Source: CAYOEJ01 sp964403015
GTDB taxonomy: Bacteria; Actinomycetota; Actinomycetes; Actinomycetales; Actinomycetaceae
NCBI GenBank assembly: GCA_964403015.1
Contig: CAYOEJ010000003.1
Span: forward strand, 21,431-85,430
Length of the DNA stretch: 64,000 bases
Reading direction: 5' to 3'
Under the pieces are notes generated by a model. The model made no database searches, was not told where the DNA came from, and saw only the letters and a program-made list of their open reading frames with translations. The position numbers were made by a program, and so were the translations under genes. Positions 16,207 through 24,729 of this stretch are shown here, piece by piece. Position 1 is the first letter of the stretch; every line of letters starts with the position of its first letter.

Positions 16207-17661
16207 TCACCACTGCTCTTCGGAACGGTCTCCACTCCACAGGGTGTGGAATGCGCCTTCGCGGTCGATACGGCCATAGGTGTGTGCGCCGAAGAAGTCG
16301 CGCTGACCCTGGATCAGAGCAGCGGATGAGCGCTCCGCACGCAGACCGTCGTAGTAGGACAGCGACGACGCGAATGCCGGAACCGGGATGCCGGTCTTTG
16401 CGGCGTAGATTGCCACGCGGCGCCAGGATTCGACGGCCTTCGAAATTTCCGCGGCGAAGAATTCGTCAGCGAGAAGAAGTGGAAGATCGGGCTGCTTCTC
16501 GTAGGCGGCCGTGATGTGGTTCAGGAACTGCGCACGAATGATGCACCCTCCGCGCCAGATCCGAGCCATTGCACCCAGGTCGATGTTCCAATCGTATTCC
16601 TCAGAACCTGCGTGGATCAGCTCAAAGCCCTGCGAGTAGGCAACCATCTTCGAGGCGTACAGCGCTAGGCGGATGTCTTCAATAAATGCGTCGCGGTCTG
16701 CAACCTCTTCGATTTGCGCGTGTGCTTGGAGCACCTCGCGGGCGGCTGCTCGCTGATTGACCGAGCCGGAAAGTGAGCGTGCAAATGTTGCCTCGGCAAT
16801 ACCTGTGACCGGAACACCGAGAGCGGCCGCGTTTTGCACGGTCCAAGCGCCGGTGCCCTTCTGGGCAGCCTGATCAAGAACGATGTCGACGAAGTCCTTG
16901 CCGGTTACGGCATCCTTCTGCTTGAGAACCTCAGCGGTGATCTCAATCAGGTAGGACTCGAGATCGCCCTTGTTCCACTCTTCGAAGACCTCGCCAATTT
17001 CAGCGGCGGTCATTCCAAGTGCTTGGCGCATGAGGTCGTACGCCTCTGCGATGAGCTGCATGTCCGCGTACTCGATGCCGTTGTGAACCATCTTTACGAA
17101 GTGGCCAGCACCATCCGGTCCCACGTAGGTGCAGCATGGTGTGCCGTCCACCTGTGCGGAAATCTTCTCAAACATGGGACCTAGGCGGTCATAGGATTCC
17201 TTGGAGCCGCCGGGCATGATCGACGGGCCCTTAAGCGCGCCTTCCTCACCGCCGGACACACCGGAACCAACGAAGTGAAGACCCCGTGCAGCCAACTCGG
17301 CCTCCCGGCGTCGGGTGTCCGTGTAAAGTGCGTTGCCGCAGTCAACGATGATGTCGCCCTCATCCATGAGGTTTGCGAGATCGTCGATGACGGCGTCGGT
17401 GGCCTTACCGGCTTTGACCATGATGATGGCAACGCGTGGCTTGGACAGCGAAGCGACGAAATCTTCCATCGACTCAGCCGGGTGGAACTCGCCTTCTGTG
17501 CCATGCTCTGTAATAACGCGCTCAGTCTTTTCCGAGCTTCGGTTGTGAATGGCGACCTTGAAACCATTGCGAGCGAGATTACGGGCGAGGTTCGAACCCA
17601 TGACTGCCATGCCGGTGACGCCAATATCGGCTACGCTTACTTCGGGCTTAGGGATTGACAT
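16207..17661 (-). CDS. gnd: 6-phosphogluconate dehydrogenase, decarboxylating
   Basis: The 484-aa enzyme oxidises 6-phosphogluconate to ribulose-5-phosphate and CO2. An N-terminal NADP-binding motif GVTGMAVMGSNLARN is followed by SGVSGGEEGALKGPSIMPGG. The catalytic Lys lies in GHFVKMVHNGIEY, and YASKMVAYSQGFELI is near residue 360. Full family length (about 470-485). I choose ATG 17661 (MSIPKPE) because aaggag sits 5 nt upstream; an upstream GTG is possible. With GntP and the idonate dehydrogenase it completes a gluconate-to-pentose route. Confidence 0.96.
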   Translation of the reverse strand: MSIPKPEVSVADIGVTGMAVMGSNLARNLARNGFKVAIHNRSSEKTERVITEHGTEGEFHPAESMEDFVASLSKPRVAIIMVKAGKATDAVIDDLANLMDEGDIIVDCGNALYTDTRRREAELAARGLHFVGSGVSGGEEGALKGPSIMPGGSKESYDRLGPMFEKISAQVDGTPCCTYVGPDGAGHFVKMVHNGIEYADMQLIAEAYDLMRQALGMTAAEIGEVFEEWNKGDLESYLIEITAEVLKQKDAVTGKDFVDIVLDQAAQKGTGAWTVQNAAALGVPVTGIAEATFARSLSGSVNQRAAAREVLQAHAQIEEVADRDAFIEDIRLALYASKMVAYSQGFELIHAGSEEYDWNIDLGAMARIWRGGCIIRAQFLNHITAAYEKQPDLPLLLADEFFAAEISKAVESWRRVAIYAAKTGIPVPAFASSLSYYDGLRAERSSAALIQGQRDFFGAHTYGRIDREGAFHTLWSGDRSEEQW

Positions 17662-17793
17662 AAGCACTCCTTCATCATTGAAATTCTCTGCTGCGAGGTG
17701 CAGCTACACTCTCGAATTTACCGGAATTAGTAAGGTGCCGTGCCGAAAGGTAATCGGTTGCCAAAAGGTGGACGGTCTCATAATTGCGTCGAA

Positions 17794-17847
17794 TCGCTGG
17801 AACAGACCCGATTTGCAGGTGGAGATCCGGTTCGCTGGAACAGACCC
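17794..17847. repeat. Direct repeat upstream of larC
   Basis: tcgctggaacagaccc occurs at 17794 and 17832 (period 38 bp), just before the larC start. Weaker ~20-bp similarities (gaaaggt, caaaaggt) extend to about 17740. Confidence 0.55.
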
Positions 17848-17861
17848 CATAGCATGAAGCC

Positions 17862-19247
17862 ATGTGGATTGATGCAACGGCCGGAGTAGCTGGAGACATG
17901 TTGTTGGGCGCCCTCGTTGACGCGGGCGCAGATCTTGAGGAAATCCAGCGGGTTGTAGACTCGCTCATTCCTGATTCCGTTGAGCTAACTCAAGAAACGG
18001 TAGATCGCTGTGGGCAGCGCGGCATTAAAGTCCACGTCAACATGCTGGTTGACAATCCGCCACACCGCACGTGGACCTCAATTCGGCAGATGCTCACCGA
18101 GGCAAACATCCCGGAACAGACACGAACTGATGCCCTTGGCGTCTTCAAGCTGATCGCCGAGGCAGAAGGCAAAGTGCACGGCGTTGATCCTGAGACCATC
18201 CATTTCCACGAGGTTGGCGCGCCGGATTCAATCGCGGACATCGTCGGTGTGTGCGAAGGCATCCGTCAGCTTGGCGTGACATCCGTGAGCGCCTCACCGA
18301 TCGCCTTCGGGACAGGACGTATCCGGGCGGCGCACGGCGATATCCCCGTGCCGGCTCCAGCAGTCGCTGAATTGGCTATTGGCTGGCCGACGCTGTCGGG
18401 CGAGATTCTGCCGGGGGTCCCACACACCCACGACGACGGGCACGGGCGCGATCACAGTCATTCGCACGACGACGGGCATACGCATGTGCACAGTCACGAC
18501 CGTTCGCACGATCACGACTGTTCGCACGATCACGACCACGGTCCCACCCACGGCTACTCCCATACTCGCGACAACGGTGGTAAACCAGGCGGAGAGTTGG
18601 CGACGCCCACGGGCGTTGCGCTCATTCGTTACTTTGCATCTGAGGTGGGTACCATGCCCGCAATGACGATTACAAAGGTGGGCATTGGTGCAGGAAGCAA
18701 GGATACGCCCGGACGCCCGAACGTCGTGCGCGTGTTCTTGTCCTACGCCGACGCCGACGTCAAAGCGAGCGACAAGACTGACGCCACCGACGATTTTGAA
18801 GTGGCCGGAGGTGTCGCTGAGCTAAGTGTTCTCGAAGCGAACGTGGAGGATCTAGACCCGCGCCTGTGGCCGGGCATTATCGACGGTCTCCTCGAGACCG
18901 GCGCTCGCGATGCATGGCTCAGGCTGATCATCATAAAGAAGGGGCGCCCGGCTTTCACTCTCTCTGTTCTTACTGCCCGCGAGGCAATTGAAGATCTTCG
19001 GGCCGCGGTGTTTGATCTAACGTCCACCATCGGGGTTCGCTCCTACACCGTGGAACGGGTTGCACTTGAGCGGCGCTGGGAAACGGTGGACGTAGACGGG
19101 GAACACGTGAGGGTTAAGATCGCTAGTCGAAACGGCCACGACATCAATGTTCAGCCCGAGTTCGAGGATGTGAAAGCAGCGGCTAGGAAGCTTGGGAAAC
19201 CAGAGGCCGAGGTTCTTAGTGCGGCGCGCACTCGAACTGTCTCGTGA
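17862..19247 (+). CDS. larC: Nickel-pincer cofactor biosynthesis protein LarC
   Basis: The 461-aa DUF111/LarC protein begins MWIDATAGVAGDMLLGALVDAG, the family hallmark, and has HFHEVGAPDSIADIVG near residue 110. LarC inserts nickel (CTP-dependent) into the pyridinium bis-thiocarboxylate intermediate to give the NPN cofactor of lactate racemase. Residues about 187-235 form a His/Asp-rich stretch with over a dozen His, consistent with a metal-storing linker. It is a single fused protein, not the two frameshifted parts seen in Lactobacillus. larA and larE are not in the window. Confidence 0.92.
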   Translation: MWIDATAGVAGDMLLGALVDAGADLEEIQRVVDSLIPDSVELTQETVDRCGQRGIKVHVNMLVDNPPHRTWTSIRQMLTEANIPEQTRTDALGVFKLIAEAEGKVHGVDPETIHFHEVGAPDSIADIVGVCEGIRQLGVTSVSASPIAFGTGRIRAAHGDIPVPAPAVAELAIGWPTLSGEILPGVPHTHDDGHGRDHSHSHDDGHTHVHSHDRSHDHDCSHDHDHGPTHGYSHTRDNGGKPGGELATPTGVALIRYFASEVGTMPAMTITKVGIGAGSKDTPGRPNVVRVFLSYADADVKASDKTDATDDFEVAGGVAELSVLEANVEDLDPRLWPGIIDGLLETGARDAWLRLIIIKKGRPAFTLSVLTAREAIEDLRAAVFDLTSTIGVRSYTVERVALERRWETVDVDGEHVRVKIASRNGHDINVQPEFEDVKAAARKLGKPEAEVLSAARTRTVS

Positions 19248-19297
19248 AAACTATTCGGGCCGAAATCTGTTCCTCAGTCGTCGGCCGTAGTCTGCAT

Positions 19298-19735
19298 TTA
19301 GCTGTTGACGCCAGCAATCTGCGCCGCGAGATGTCCGGCTCCATAGCCGTTATCGATGTTGACCACACCCACTCCTGGCGCGCAGGAATTGAGCATGGTG
19401 AGTAGGGGCGCAATTCGACCGGCTCCAGCTCCATAACCGACGGACGTGGGTACGGCGATCACGGGCGCAGATGCCAGACCCGCAACGACGCCTGGCAGTG
19501 CTCCATCCATCCCCGCAACCACCACGATCACGCCCGCGCTCTGAATGGCATCTTCGTGTTCAAGGAGTCGGTGAATACCTGCCACACCCACGTCGACGAG
19601 AAGTGAGGTACTCCGGCCCAAGTATCGAGCCGTTAGCTCGGCCTCGTGAGCCACCTGTAAATCAGATGTACCCGCGCAGATGACGAGAACTGATGCTCCC
19701 GACGGCGGGGGCGGTTCCGCCGGGTATGCAATAAG
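19298..19735 (-). pseudogene. larB: Nickel-pincer cofactor biosynthesis protein LarB, 5'-truncated
   Basis: Minus-strand coding from the stop at 19298 to about 19735 gives about 145 residues. It contains the LarB phrase VICAGTSDLQVAHEAELTA and DGALPGVVAGL, then VPTSVGYGAGAGRIAPLL and VNIDNGYGAGHLAAQIA. LarB carboxylates and hydrolyses nicotinic acid adenine dinucleotide to begin NPN synthesis (family about 240-260 aa). The N-terminal third is missing at a junction with the plus-strand uxuB fragment. It is convergent with larC, whereas lar genes usually run in one direction. Confidence 0.75.
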
Positions 19736-20373
19736 ACCGGCTTCACGGTCATGGAACGCGAGTTTCCCAATGGGCGCCCGCGTGGGACGACGCCGGAGCG
19801 AAGTTTGTCGACGACGTCGAACCGCACGAGCAGCGCAAGCTTTGGATGCTTAATGGTTCACACTCGTTGATGGCATATGCCGCAACGATTGTTGGGAAGG
19901 AAACTGTTCACGACGCGATTACGGATGAGACAGTTCGTGGCTGGGTCAACGAATGGTGGGATATTGCGGCGAAGCACCTCCCGCTGCCCGCAGACGAAGT
20001 CGAGGAGTACCGCCCGGCTCTTACCGCTCGCTTTGAAAATCCGCAGATCAAGCACCTTCTCAAGCAGATCGCCATGGACGGTTCGCAGAAGATTCCTGTG
20101 CGCATTTTTCCTGCGCTTCGTAAGGAGCGTGAAGAGGGCGCACTTCCGGCCGGCCCGATCCAGGCTATCGCGGCATGGATCTTGCACCTGCGCGGACTGG
20201 GTGCTCCTGTGGGCGATGTTCATGGTGATGAGATGCAGAAGCTGGCGGAAGGACCACTCGACGCTGCCATTGTGAATGTGCTCGGTGCTGTGGCAGAGGA
20301 TCTGCGCGGCGACACCGAGCTTGTGGCCGAGATCGAGAAGTACGCGCGGGAGTTGGAAGAACTAGCGAAGTAG
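19736..20373 (+). pseudogene. Fructuronate reductase/mannitol dehydrogenase family (UxuB) fragment, frameshifted
   Basis: From about 19736 one frame reads FTVMEREFPNGRP. The continuation AWDDAGAKFVDDVEPHEQRK, then LWMLNGSHSLMAYA, is in the next frame. A single base is therefore missing near 19781 (cgcccgcgtggg where one more g is expected). The remainder to 20373 is the C-terminal helical domain of the polyol/mannonate dehydrogenase family, with the catalytic-region motif LNGSHS. About 300 N-terminal residues are missing at the larB junction. A complete paralogue lies at 23198-24673. Confidence 0.78.
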
Positions 20374-20426
20374 GTGCAGGTGAACTGGGCTCTCGATTGC
20401 GTGGCCCAAAGATTGATCAGCCCAAA

Positions 20427-20526
20427 NNNNNNNNNNNNNNNNNNNNNNNNNNNNNNNNNNNNNNNNNNNNNNNNNNNNNNNNNNNNNNNNNNNNNNNNNN
20501 NNNNNNNNNNNNNNNNNNNNNNNNNN
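20427..20526. other. Assembly gap (100 N)
   Basis: A 100-N gap lies between the uxuB fragment and the idonate dehydrogenase gene. The flanks share no identical 55-bp end, so the true gap size and content are unknown. Confidence 0.95.
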
Positions 20527-20549
20527 CTACTGCCTGCGCCGCGATCCAG

Positions 20550-21563
20550 CTACTCCTCAGTCCACAACGAGACCAACACCTTGCCGGACTCTTCGGAATT
20601 CTTCGCGGTAGTGAACGCTTCGAGCGCGTTGTCGGCGCTGATGGTGTGAGTGATTACCACGTCGGCGATCTCGGGATGCTTTTGGAGAATGTCGATGGCG
20701 TCGTTGATCTCGTTGTTGAAACGGAAGCAGCCCCGCACCTGAACTTCCTTTGAGATTGCGGATGCCAGCGCGATGGGATGCGGACCCGCAGCCATCATGC
20801 CGATTTGCGCGTGAATGCCGCCGCGCTCGATCGCCTCGAAGGCTGAGTTGATCGCCGGTGCTACGCCGGAACACTCGAGAACCACATCGAAGTAGTTGGC
20901 CGGAAGATCTTCTTGGTCTGTGCGAACAGTGCGCGCCACGCCGAGCTTCTTTGCGCGCTCGAGCGGACCGTCCAAAACGTCGGTTGCCCAAACTTCGCTT
21001 GCGCCCATGGCGAGTGCGGCAGCGGCAGCAAGAAGACCGATGGGCCCGCAGCCGGTGACGAGAACCTTCTTGTCCTCGACACCTCCAGCGATATTGATTC
21101 CGTGAATGCCGACGCCGAGCGGTTCGGCCAGTGCAGCGACGTCCAGCTCCATCTCCTCAGGGATAATTCGCACCATGAAGTCTTCTACAAGGAGGTACTC
21201 GGACATGCCGCCCTGGGTGTGCGGCCAGGTGGATGCGGAACCGAGGTAGCTGCCGTTGGGCCACAGGTGACGGCCGTACTTGTCCGAGGGATCTCCAAAG
21301 CGCGCTGGATGCACCGTGACCTTGGTACCAGGCTCGAGGCGACCCGACGGATCGAGCTCGACTGTTCCGGAGACTTCGTGACCGGGAATCAAAGGCTCTC
21401 TCACCACGAACGCGCCGTTCGCACCCTCGAAGTAGTAGTGAAGGTCCGAGCCGCAAATTCCGGAATAGGCCATGCGCAAGAGAACTTGCCCTTCACCGGG
21501 TTCGGGGCGATCGACGTCGTCGACCCTGATGTCGTCTTTGCCGTGAATGTAAAGCGCCTTCAT
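20550..21563 (-). CDS. idnD: Zinc-type alcohol dehydrogenase, L-idonate 5-dehydrogenase-like
   Basis: The 337-aa medium-chain dehydrogenase has the catalytic zinc ligands in GICGSDLHYY (Cys) and GHEVSG (His-Glu). Its Rossmann motif is VLVTGCGPIGLLAAAAAL. The structural-zinc cysteine cluster is absent in the usual position (YGRHLWPNGSYLGS), a pattern seen in IdnD-like enzymes. IdnD interconverts L-idonate and 5-ketogluconate. Good RBS (aaggag) 6 nt before the ATG. It lies downstream of the GntP permease in the same direction, so transport and oxidation are probably co-expressed. Confidence 0.85.
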   Translation of the reverse strand: MKALYIHGKDDIRVDDVDRPEPGEGQVLLRMAYSGICGSDLHYYFEGANGAFVVREPLIPGHEVSGTVELDPSGRLEPGTKVTVHPARFGDPSDKYGRHLWPNGSYLGSASTWPHTQGGMSEYLLVEDFMVRIIPEEMELDVAALAEPLGVGIHGINIAGGVEDKKVLVTGCGPIGLLAAAAALAMGASEVWATDVLDGPLERAKKLGVARTVRTDQEDLPANYFDVVLECSGVAPAINSAFEAIERGGIHAQIGMMAAGPHPIALASAISKEVQVRGCFRFNNEINDAIDILQKHPEIADVVITHTISADNALEAFTTAKNSEESGKVLVSLWTEE

Positions 21564-21586
21564 TGAAATCTCCTTCTAAATATAAA

Positions 21587-21621
21587 GACGTGGGGTGGGG
21601 CTGAACGCGCCACCCCACGTC
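21587..21621 (-). terminator. Hairpin between gntP and idnD
   Basis: A perfect 12-bp stem, gacgtggggtgg (21587-21598) with ccaccccacgtc (21610-21621), has an 11-nt loop in the 80-bp spacer. On the minus strand it is followed by ttatattta. It may partly terminate after gntP or stabilise its mRNA, lowering idnD expression. Confidence 0.55.
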
Positions 21622-21644
21622 AGGCTGTCGGACTGGGAGGGTAG

Positions 21645-23024
21645 TTAGAAAATAAAGAACATGAGCGCTGCGAGAACAAAGACCATCACGGACTCGAGAG
21701 CCTGCTGAATAGTCCATGTTCGCAATGTTGTGGAGACGTCCATGCCGAAGAGGCGGCCGACCAGCCAGAAGCCGGAGTCGTTCACATGGGATGCGAACAC
21801 GGAACCCGCTGCACAGGCAAGGGTGATGGCCACGATCTGGAGATCGGAGTAGCCGCCGGCGAGCACGGCCGGAGCCATGAGACCAGCCGCGGTGGTCAGG
21901 GCAACCGTTGCCGAACCCTGTGCGATGCGGAGGATGACGGCCACGAGGTAGACCGCAAAGATGACGGGGATACCGAGGTCGGACATGAGGTCGGCGACGG
22001 CGTCACCAATTCCGGAGGAGCGCAGAACGCCGCCGTACATACCACCAGCGCCGGTAATGAAGACGACCGAAGCAATGGGGCCAATCGAAGAATCCAGCAG
22101 TTTCTCAAGAGCGGTACCGGATGTGCCGCGGCTTGTGCCGAGGACGGGGATGGCGACAAGCACGGCAATAAGAAGGGCGATGCCGGACTTGCCGAGCATT
22201 GTGAAGGTCTGTGCCCAGGCTTCGTCACCTTGAATCATTCCGGCCTTCGTTGCGAAATCGACGCCGGTGTTAAGGAAGATGAGGAGCATTGGGAGCAGAA
22301 GCATCGCGATGACCGTGCCAACCTTGGGCGGGTTCTTCACCTCGTCGACTTCGGTGTCAAAAATGGCGCCGGCGATGGTGGTGAAGTTGTACTTCTTTGA
22401 GACGTACTTACCCCACAAGTAACCGGTCACGTAGAAGGTGGGAAGCGCAATGATAATGCCGAAGATGATCAGCAGGCCGAGGTTCGTTCCGAAGAATGTG
22501 GATGCGGCGACCGGACCCGGGTGCGGAGGCACGAATACGTGCATGACCGAGAAGGCGACGGCGGTGGGGAAAGCGTAAAGCAGAATTGGGCCACCGAGTC
22601 GTGCGGCAACGGCAAAGATGATCGGCAGCATGACCACAAGGCCGGCGTCGAAGAACATCGGGAAGCCGAGGAACAGTGCCGCCACACCGAGTGCGAGTGG
22701 GGCACGTTTCTCTCCGAATTTGTTGATCATCGAGTCGGCGAGAACCTGCGCGCCGCCAGAATGTTCGATGAGCTTGCCGAGCATGGCACCAAGGCCAACG
22801 AGAATGCCCACATCACCGAGCGTCGATCGGAAACCGCCCATGACGACGTCGTAAAGGGATCCCATTGGGATTCCCGCAACGATCGCTGTGAGTACCGAGA
22901 CGAGTACAAGCGTCACAAACGCGTGTAGCTTGAACTTGATGATGAGAAGTAGGATGAGCGCGATACCGGCTGCGGCGATGCCAAGCAGCGGGCCGGCTGT
23001 CAGAGTCTGTTCCCAGTTTTCCAT
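21645..23024 (-). CDS. GntP-family gluconate:H+ symporter
   Basis: The 459-aa membrane protein has about 12-14 hydrophobic helices along its length. Family phrases include LGFPMFFDAGLVVMLPI (about 118-134) and FVPPHPGPVAASTFFG (about 168-183). A late SDLQIVAITLACAAGSVFAS precedes SHVNDSGFWLVGRLFGM, the C-terminal signature of GntP. Members take up gluconate, idonate, fructuronate or related acids. The adjacent idonate dehydrogenase and fructuronate-type dehydrogenase suggest one of the latter two. Confidence 0.93.
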   Translation of the reverse strand: MENWEQTLTAGPLLGIAAAGIALILLLIIKFKLHAFVTLVLVSVLTAIVAGIPMGSLYDVVMGGFRSTLGDVGILVGLGAMLGKLIEHSGGAQVLADSMINKFGEKRAPLALGVAALFLGFPMFFDAGLVVMLPIIFAVAARLGGPILLYAFPTAVAFSVMHVFVPPHPGPVAASTFFGTNLGLLIIFGIIIALPTFYVTGYLWGKYVSKKYNFTTIAGAIFDTEVDEVKNPPKVGTVIAMLLLPMLLIFLNTGVDFATKAGMIQGDEAWAQTFTMLGKSGIALLIAVLVAIPVLGTSRGTSGTALEKLLDSSIGPIASVVFITGAGGMYGGVLRSSGIGDAVADLMSDLGIPVIFAVYLVAVILRIAQGSATVALTTAAGLMAPAVLAGGYSDLQIVAITLACAAGSVFASHVNDSGFWLVGRLFGMDVSTTLRTWTIQQALESVMVFVLAALMFFIF

Positions 23025-23111
23025 GACAATCCAATCAAGAGTGCTTCCACCGTTTGTGAGGCGGTGGGATTGCGGTTACAGCAACGATGGGTGTTTCGCT
23101 GGTAGCTGTTG

Positions 23112-23137
23112 TGTGACAGTATATAACATAGATCACA
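23112..23137. promoter_or_regulatory. Candidate operator in the gntP/uxuB-like divergent promoter region
   Basis: An inverted repeat TGTGA (23112-23116) ... TCACA (23133-23137) frames an A/T-rich core containing tatataacat, which also resembles a -10. It is centred in the 173-bp divergent spacer. It could be a GntR- or CRP-like site, but the 16-bp spacing does not fit canonical CRP (6 bp). Confidence 0.35.
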
Positions 23138-23197
23138 TTCGGCAAGGGAAGGTGCAACGCTGCGCCAACGAATGCCGCGTCTGTAGAAAGGATGATC

Positions 23198-24673
23198 ATG
23201 ACTCGCCTCACCCGTAAAACTTTCCCCCGTGAACTTCAGATCGGCGCCTCTGCTCCAGCCGAAACCGGGATTGTTCATATTGGGCTCGCGCAGTTCCATC
23301 GCGCCCATGCTGCGGTAGCGACCGCCCAGGCATTAGCCGCAGAGCCGGGGCCGTGGGGCATTGTTGGCGTTGCCTCGCACTCGCCCCGCGTTGCCGGTGC
23401 GCTCGAGGAACAGGATTATCTCTACTCGATTTTGCAGTTGACGCCGGATGGCGAATCCGTGGGCGTGATGGATGTTCATCGAAAGACGCTCGTTGCCGCT
23501 CAGGATCCCGAGGCCGTTTTGGCAGAGATTGCTCGGCCACAGCACAGGATCGTCACCCTGACCGTTTCGGAGAACGGATACCGCAAGGATGCTCGGACGG
23601 GCAACTTGAACTTTGACGATCCTGCGGTGGCGGCCGATCTTGCGGAAGGCTCTTTGCCGACGACGACGATCGGCTTGCTTGCCCGCGGCCTCCAGAAGCG
23701 CTTTGCGGATTCCGGGGCGCCGCTTTCTATCTTGTCGTGCGACAACATTAGCTCCGCAGGTACCACGACGAAGATGCTAGTGGCGCAGTTTCTCGAGCGC
23801 GCCGGCGCTGAGCCGGACATGCTGGCGTGGATGGGGGAGAAGGTGACATTCCCGAATGCGATGGTGGACCGCATCGTGCCGGGTACCACCGAGGGGACTC
23901 GGAAGAAAGTTCAAGAGATTGGTGGTTTCTGGGACGAGGTTCCGGTTCCTGCCGAGGCCTTTACGATGTGGGTTATCGAGGATAACTTCGCTGCGGGCCG
24001 GCCCGCCTGGGAGCATGCGAAGGGTGTGATTTTCTCAGATGAGGTCGAGCGTTACGAAGAGGTGAAGTTGCGTCTGCTGAACGGCTCGCATTCGCTCATC
24101 TCCTACTTGGGCGGCTTGGACGAGCAACCAACAATTCCAGCCGCTCGCACCCAGCCGTTTATCGAAGAATGTGTTCGACGCGCCCTTTATGAGGAGTTCT
24201 TGCCGTCGATCGAGCTCCCCACAGGCTTTGATCCCGATGCATATATCGATCAGCTCTTTGATCGCTGGATGAACTTCTCTCTCGGTGACAAGACCGCTCG
24301 CGTAGGTTCCGATGGATCCGCGAAGCTGTTGCAGCGGGTGCCCGTTCCTGCTCTCCGACTCCTGCGCGAAGGGGAAATGCCGCAACAGATGGCACTCACG
24401 GTTGCCGCGTGGATCGCGTGCGTGTGTCCGCCGCCGGGATTCGATCCCGGACCCGTCGCTGCGGACATGGTTGAGCCGAAGAAGAAGGAGTTGGCAGAGG
24501 CCGTGGAGGGTGCCTCCACTGTTCGTCATCACGCACTAGCGATTATGGAGGGCGGATTCTTCCCAGATGAGCTTGTGGAGCATGAAGCCTTTAACGAGCG
24601 GGTGGCCGACTTCTTGGAAATCATCGTGAATGACGGCGTGCGGGCCGCTGCCGAGGAGGCTTTGGGTAAGTAG
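23198..24673 (+). CDS. Mannitol dehydrogenase/fructuronate reductase family protein
   Basis: The 491-aa polyol dehydrogenase superfamily member has an N-terminal IVHIGLAQFHRAH (Rossmann-adjacent motif) and TLTVSENGYRKD. The catalytic helix region is EVKLRLLNGSHSLISYLGG, with the conserved Lys and the Asn/His pair. UxuB reduces fructuronate to mannonate; mannitol or arabinitol dehydrogenases are relatives, so substrate is assigned only from context (uxaC, GntP). Start ATG 23198 has gaaagg 6 nt upstream; an in-frame ATG at 23192 is too close to that RBS. Confidence 0.88.
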   Translation: MTRLTRKTFPRELQIGASAPAETGIVHIGLAQFHRAHAAVATAQALAAEPGPWGIVGVASHSPRVAGALEEQDYLYSILQLTPDGESVGVMDVHRKTLVAAQDPEAVLAEIARPQHRIVTLTVSENGYRKDARTGNLNFDDPAVAADLAEGSLPTTTIGLLARGLQKRFADSGAPLSILSCDNISSAGTTTKMLVAQFLERAGAEPDMLAWMGEKVTFPNAMVDRIVPGTTEGTRKKVQEIGGFWDEVPVPAEAFTMWVIEDNFAAGRPAWEHAKGVIFSDEVERYEEVKLRLLNGSHSLISYLGGLDEQPTIPAARTQPFIEECVRRALYEEFLPSIELPTGFDPDAYIDQLFDRWMNFSLGDKTARVGSDGSAKLLQRVPVPALRLLREGEMPQQMALTVAAWIACVCPPPGFDPGPVAADMVEPKKKELAEAVEGASTVRHHALAIMEGGFFPDELVEHEAFNERVADFLEIIVNDGVRAAAEEALGK

Positions 24674-24680
24674 GTGAAGT

Positions 24681-24716
24681 TCACGGTCAATCCATGAACT
24701 AACACTCAAGATGTCG
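24681..24716. repeat. Copy of the 7486-7544 hairpin-plus-tail element
   Basis: gttcacgg ... ccatgaac forms an 8-bp stem with one mismatch and is followed by taacactcaagatg. Positions 24688-24716 match 7516-7544 at 23 of 29 bases. It sits just before the helicase gene. Confidence 0.5.
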
Positions 24717-24729
24717 CTACCCTGGTCCT

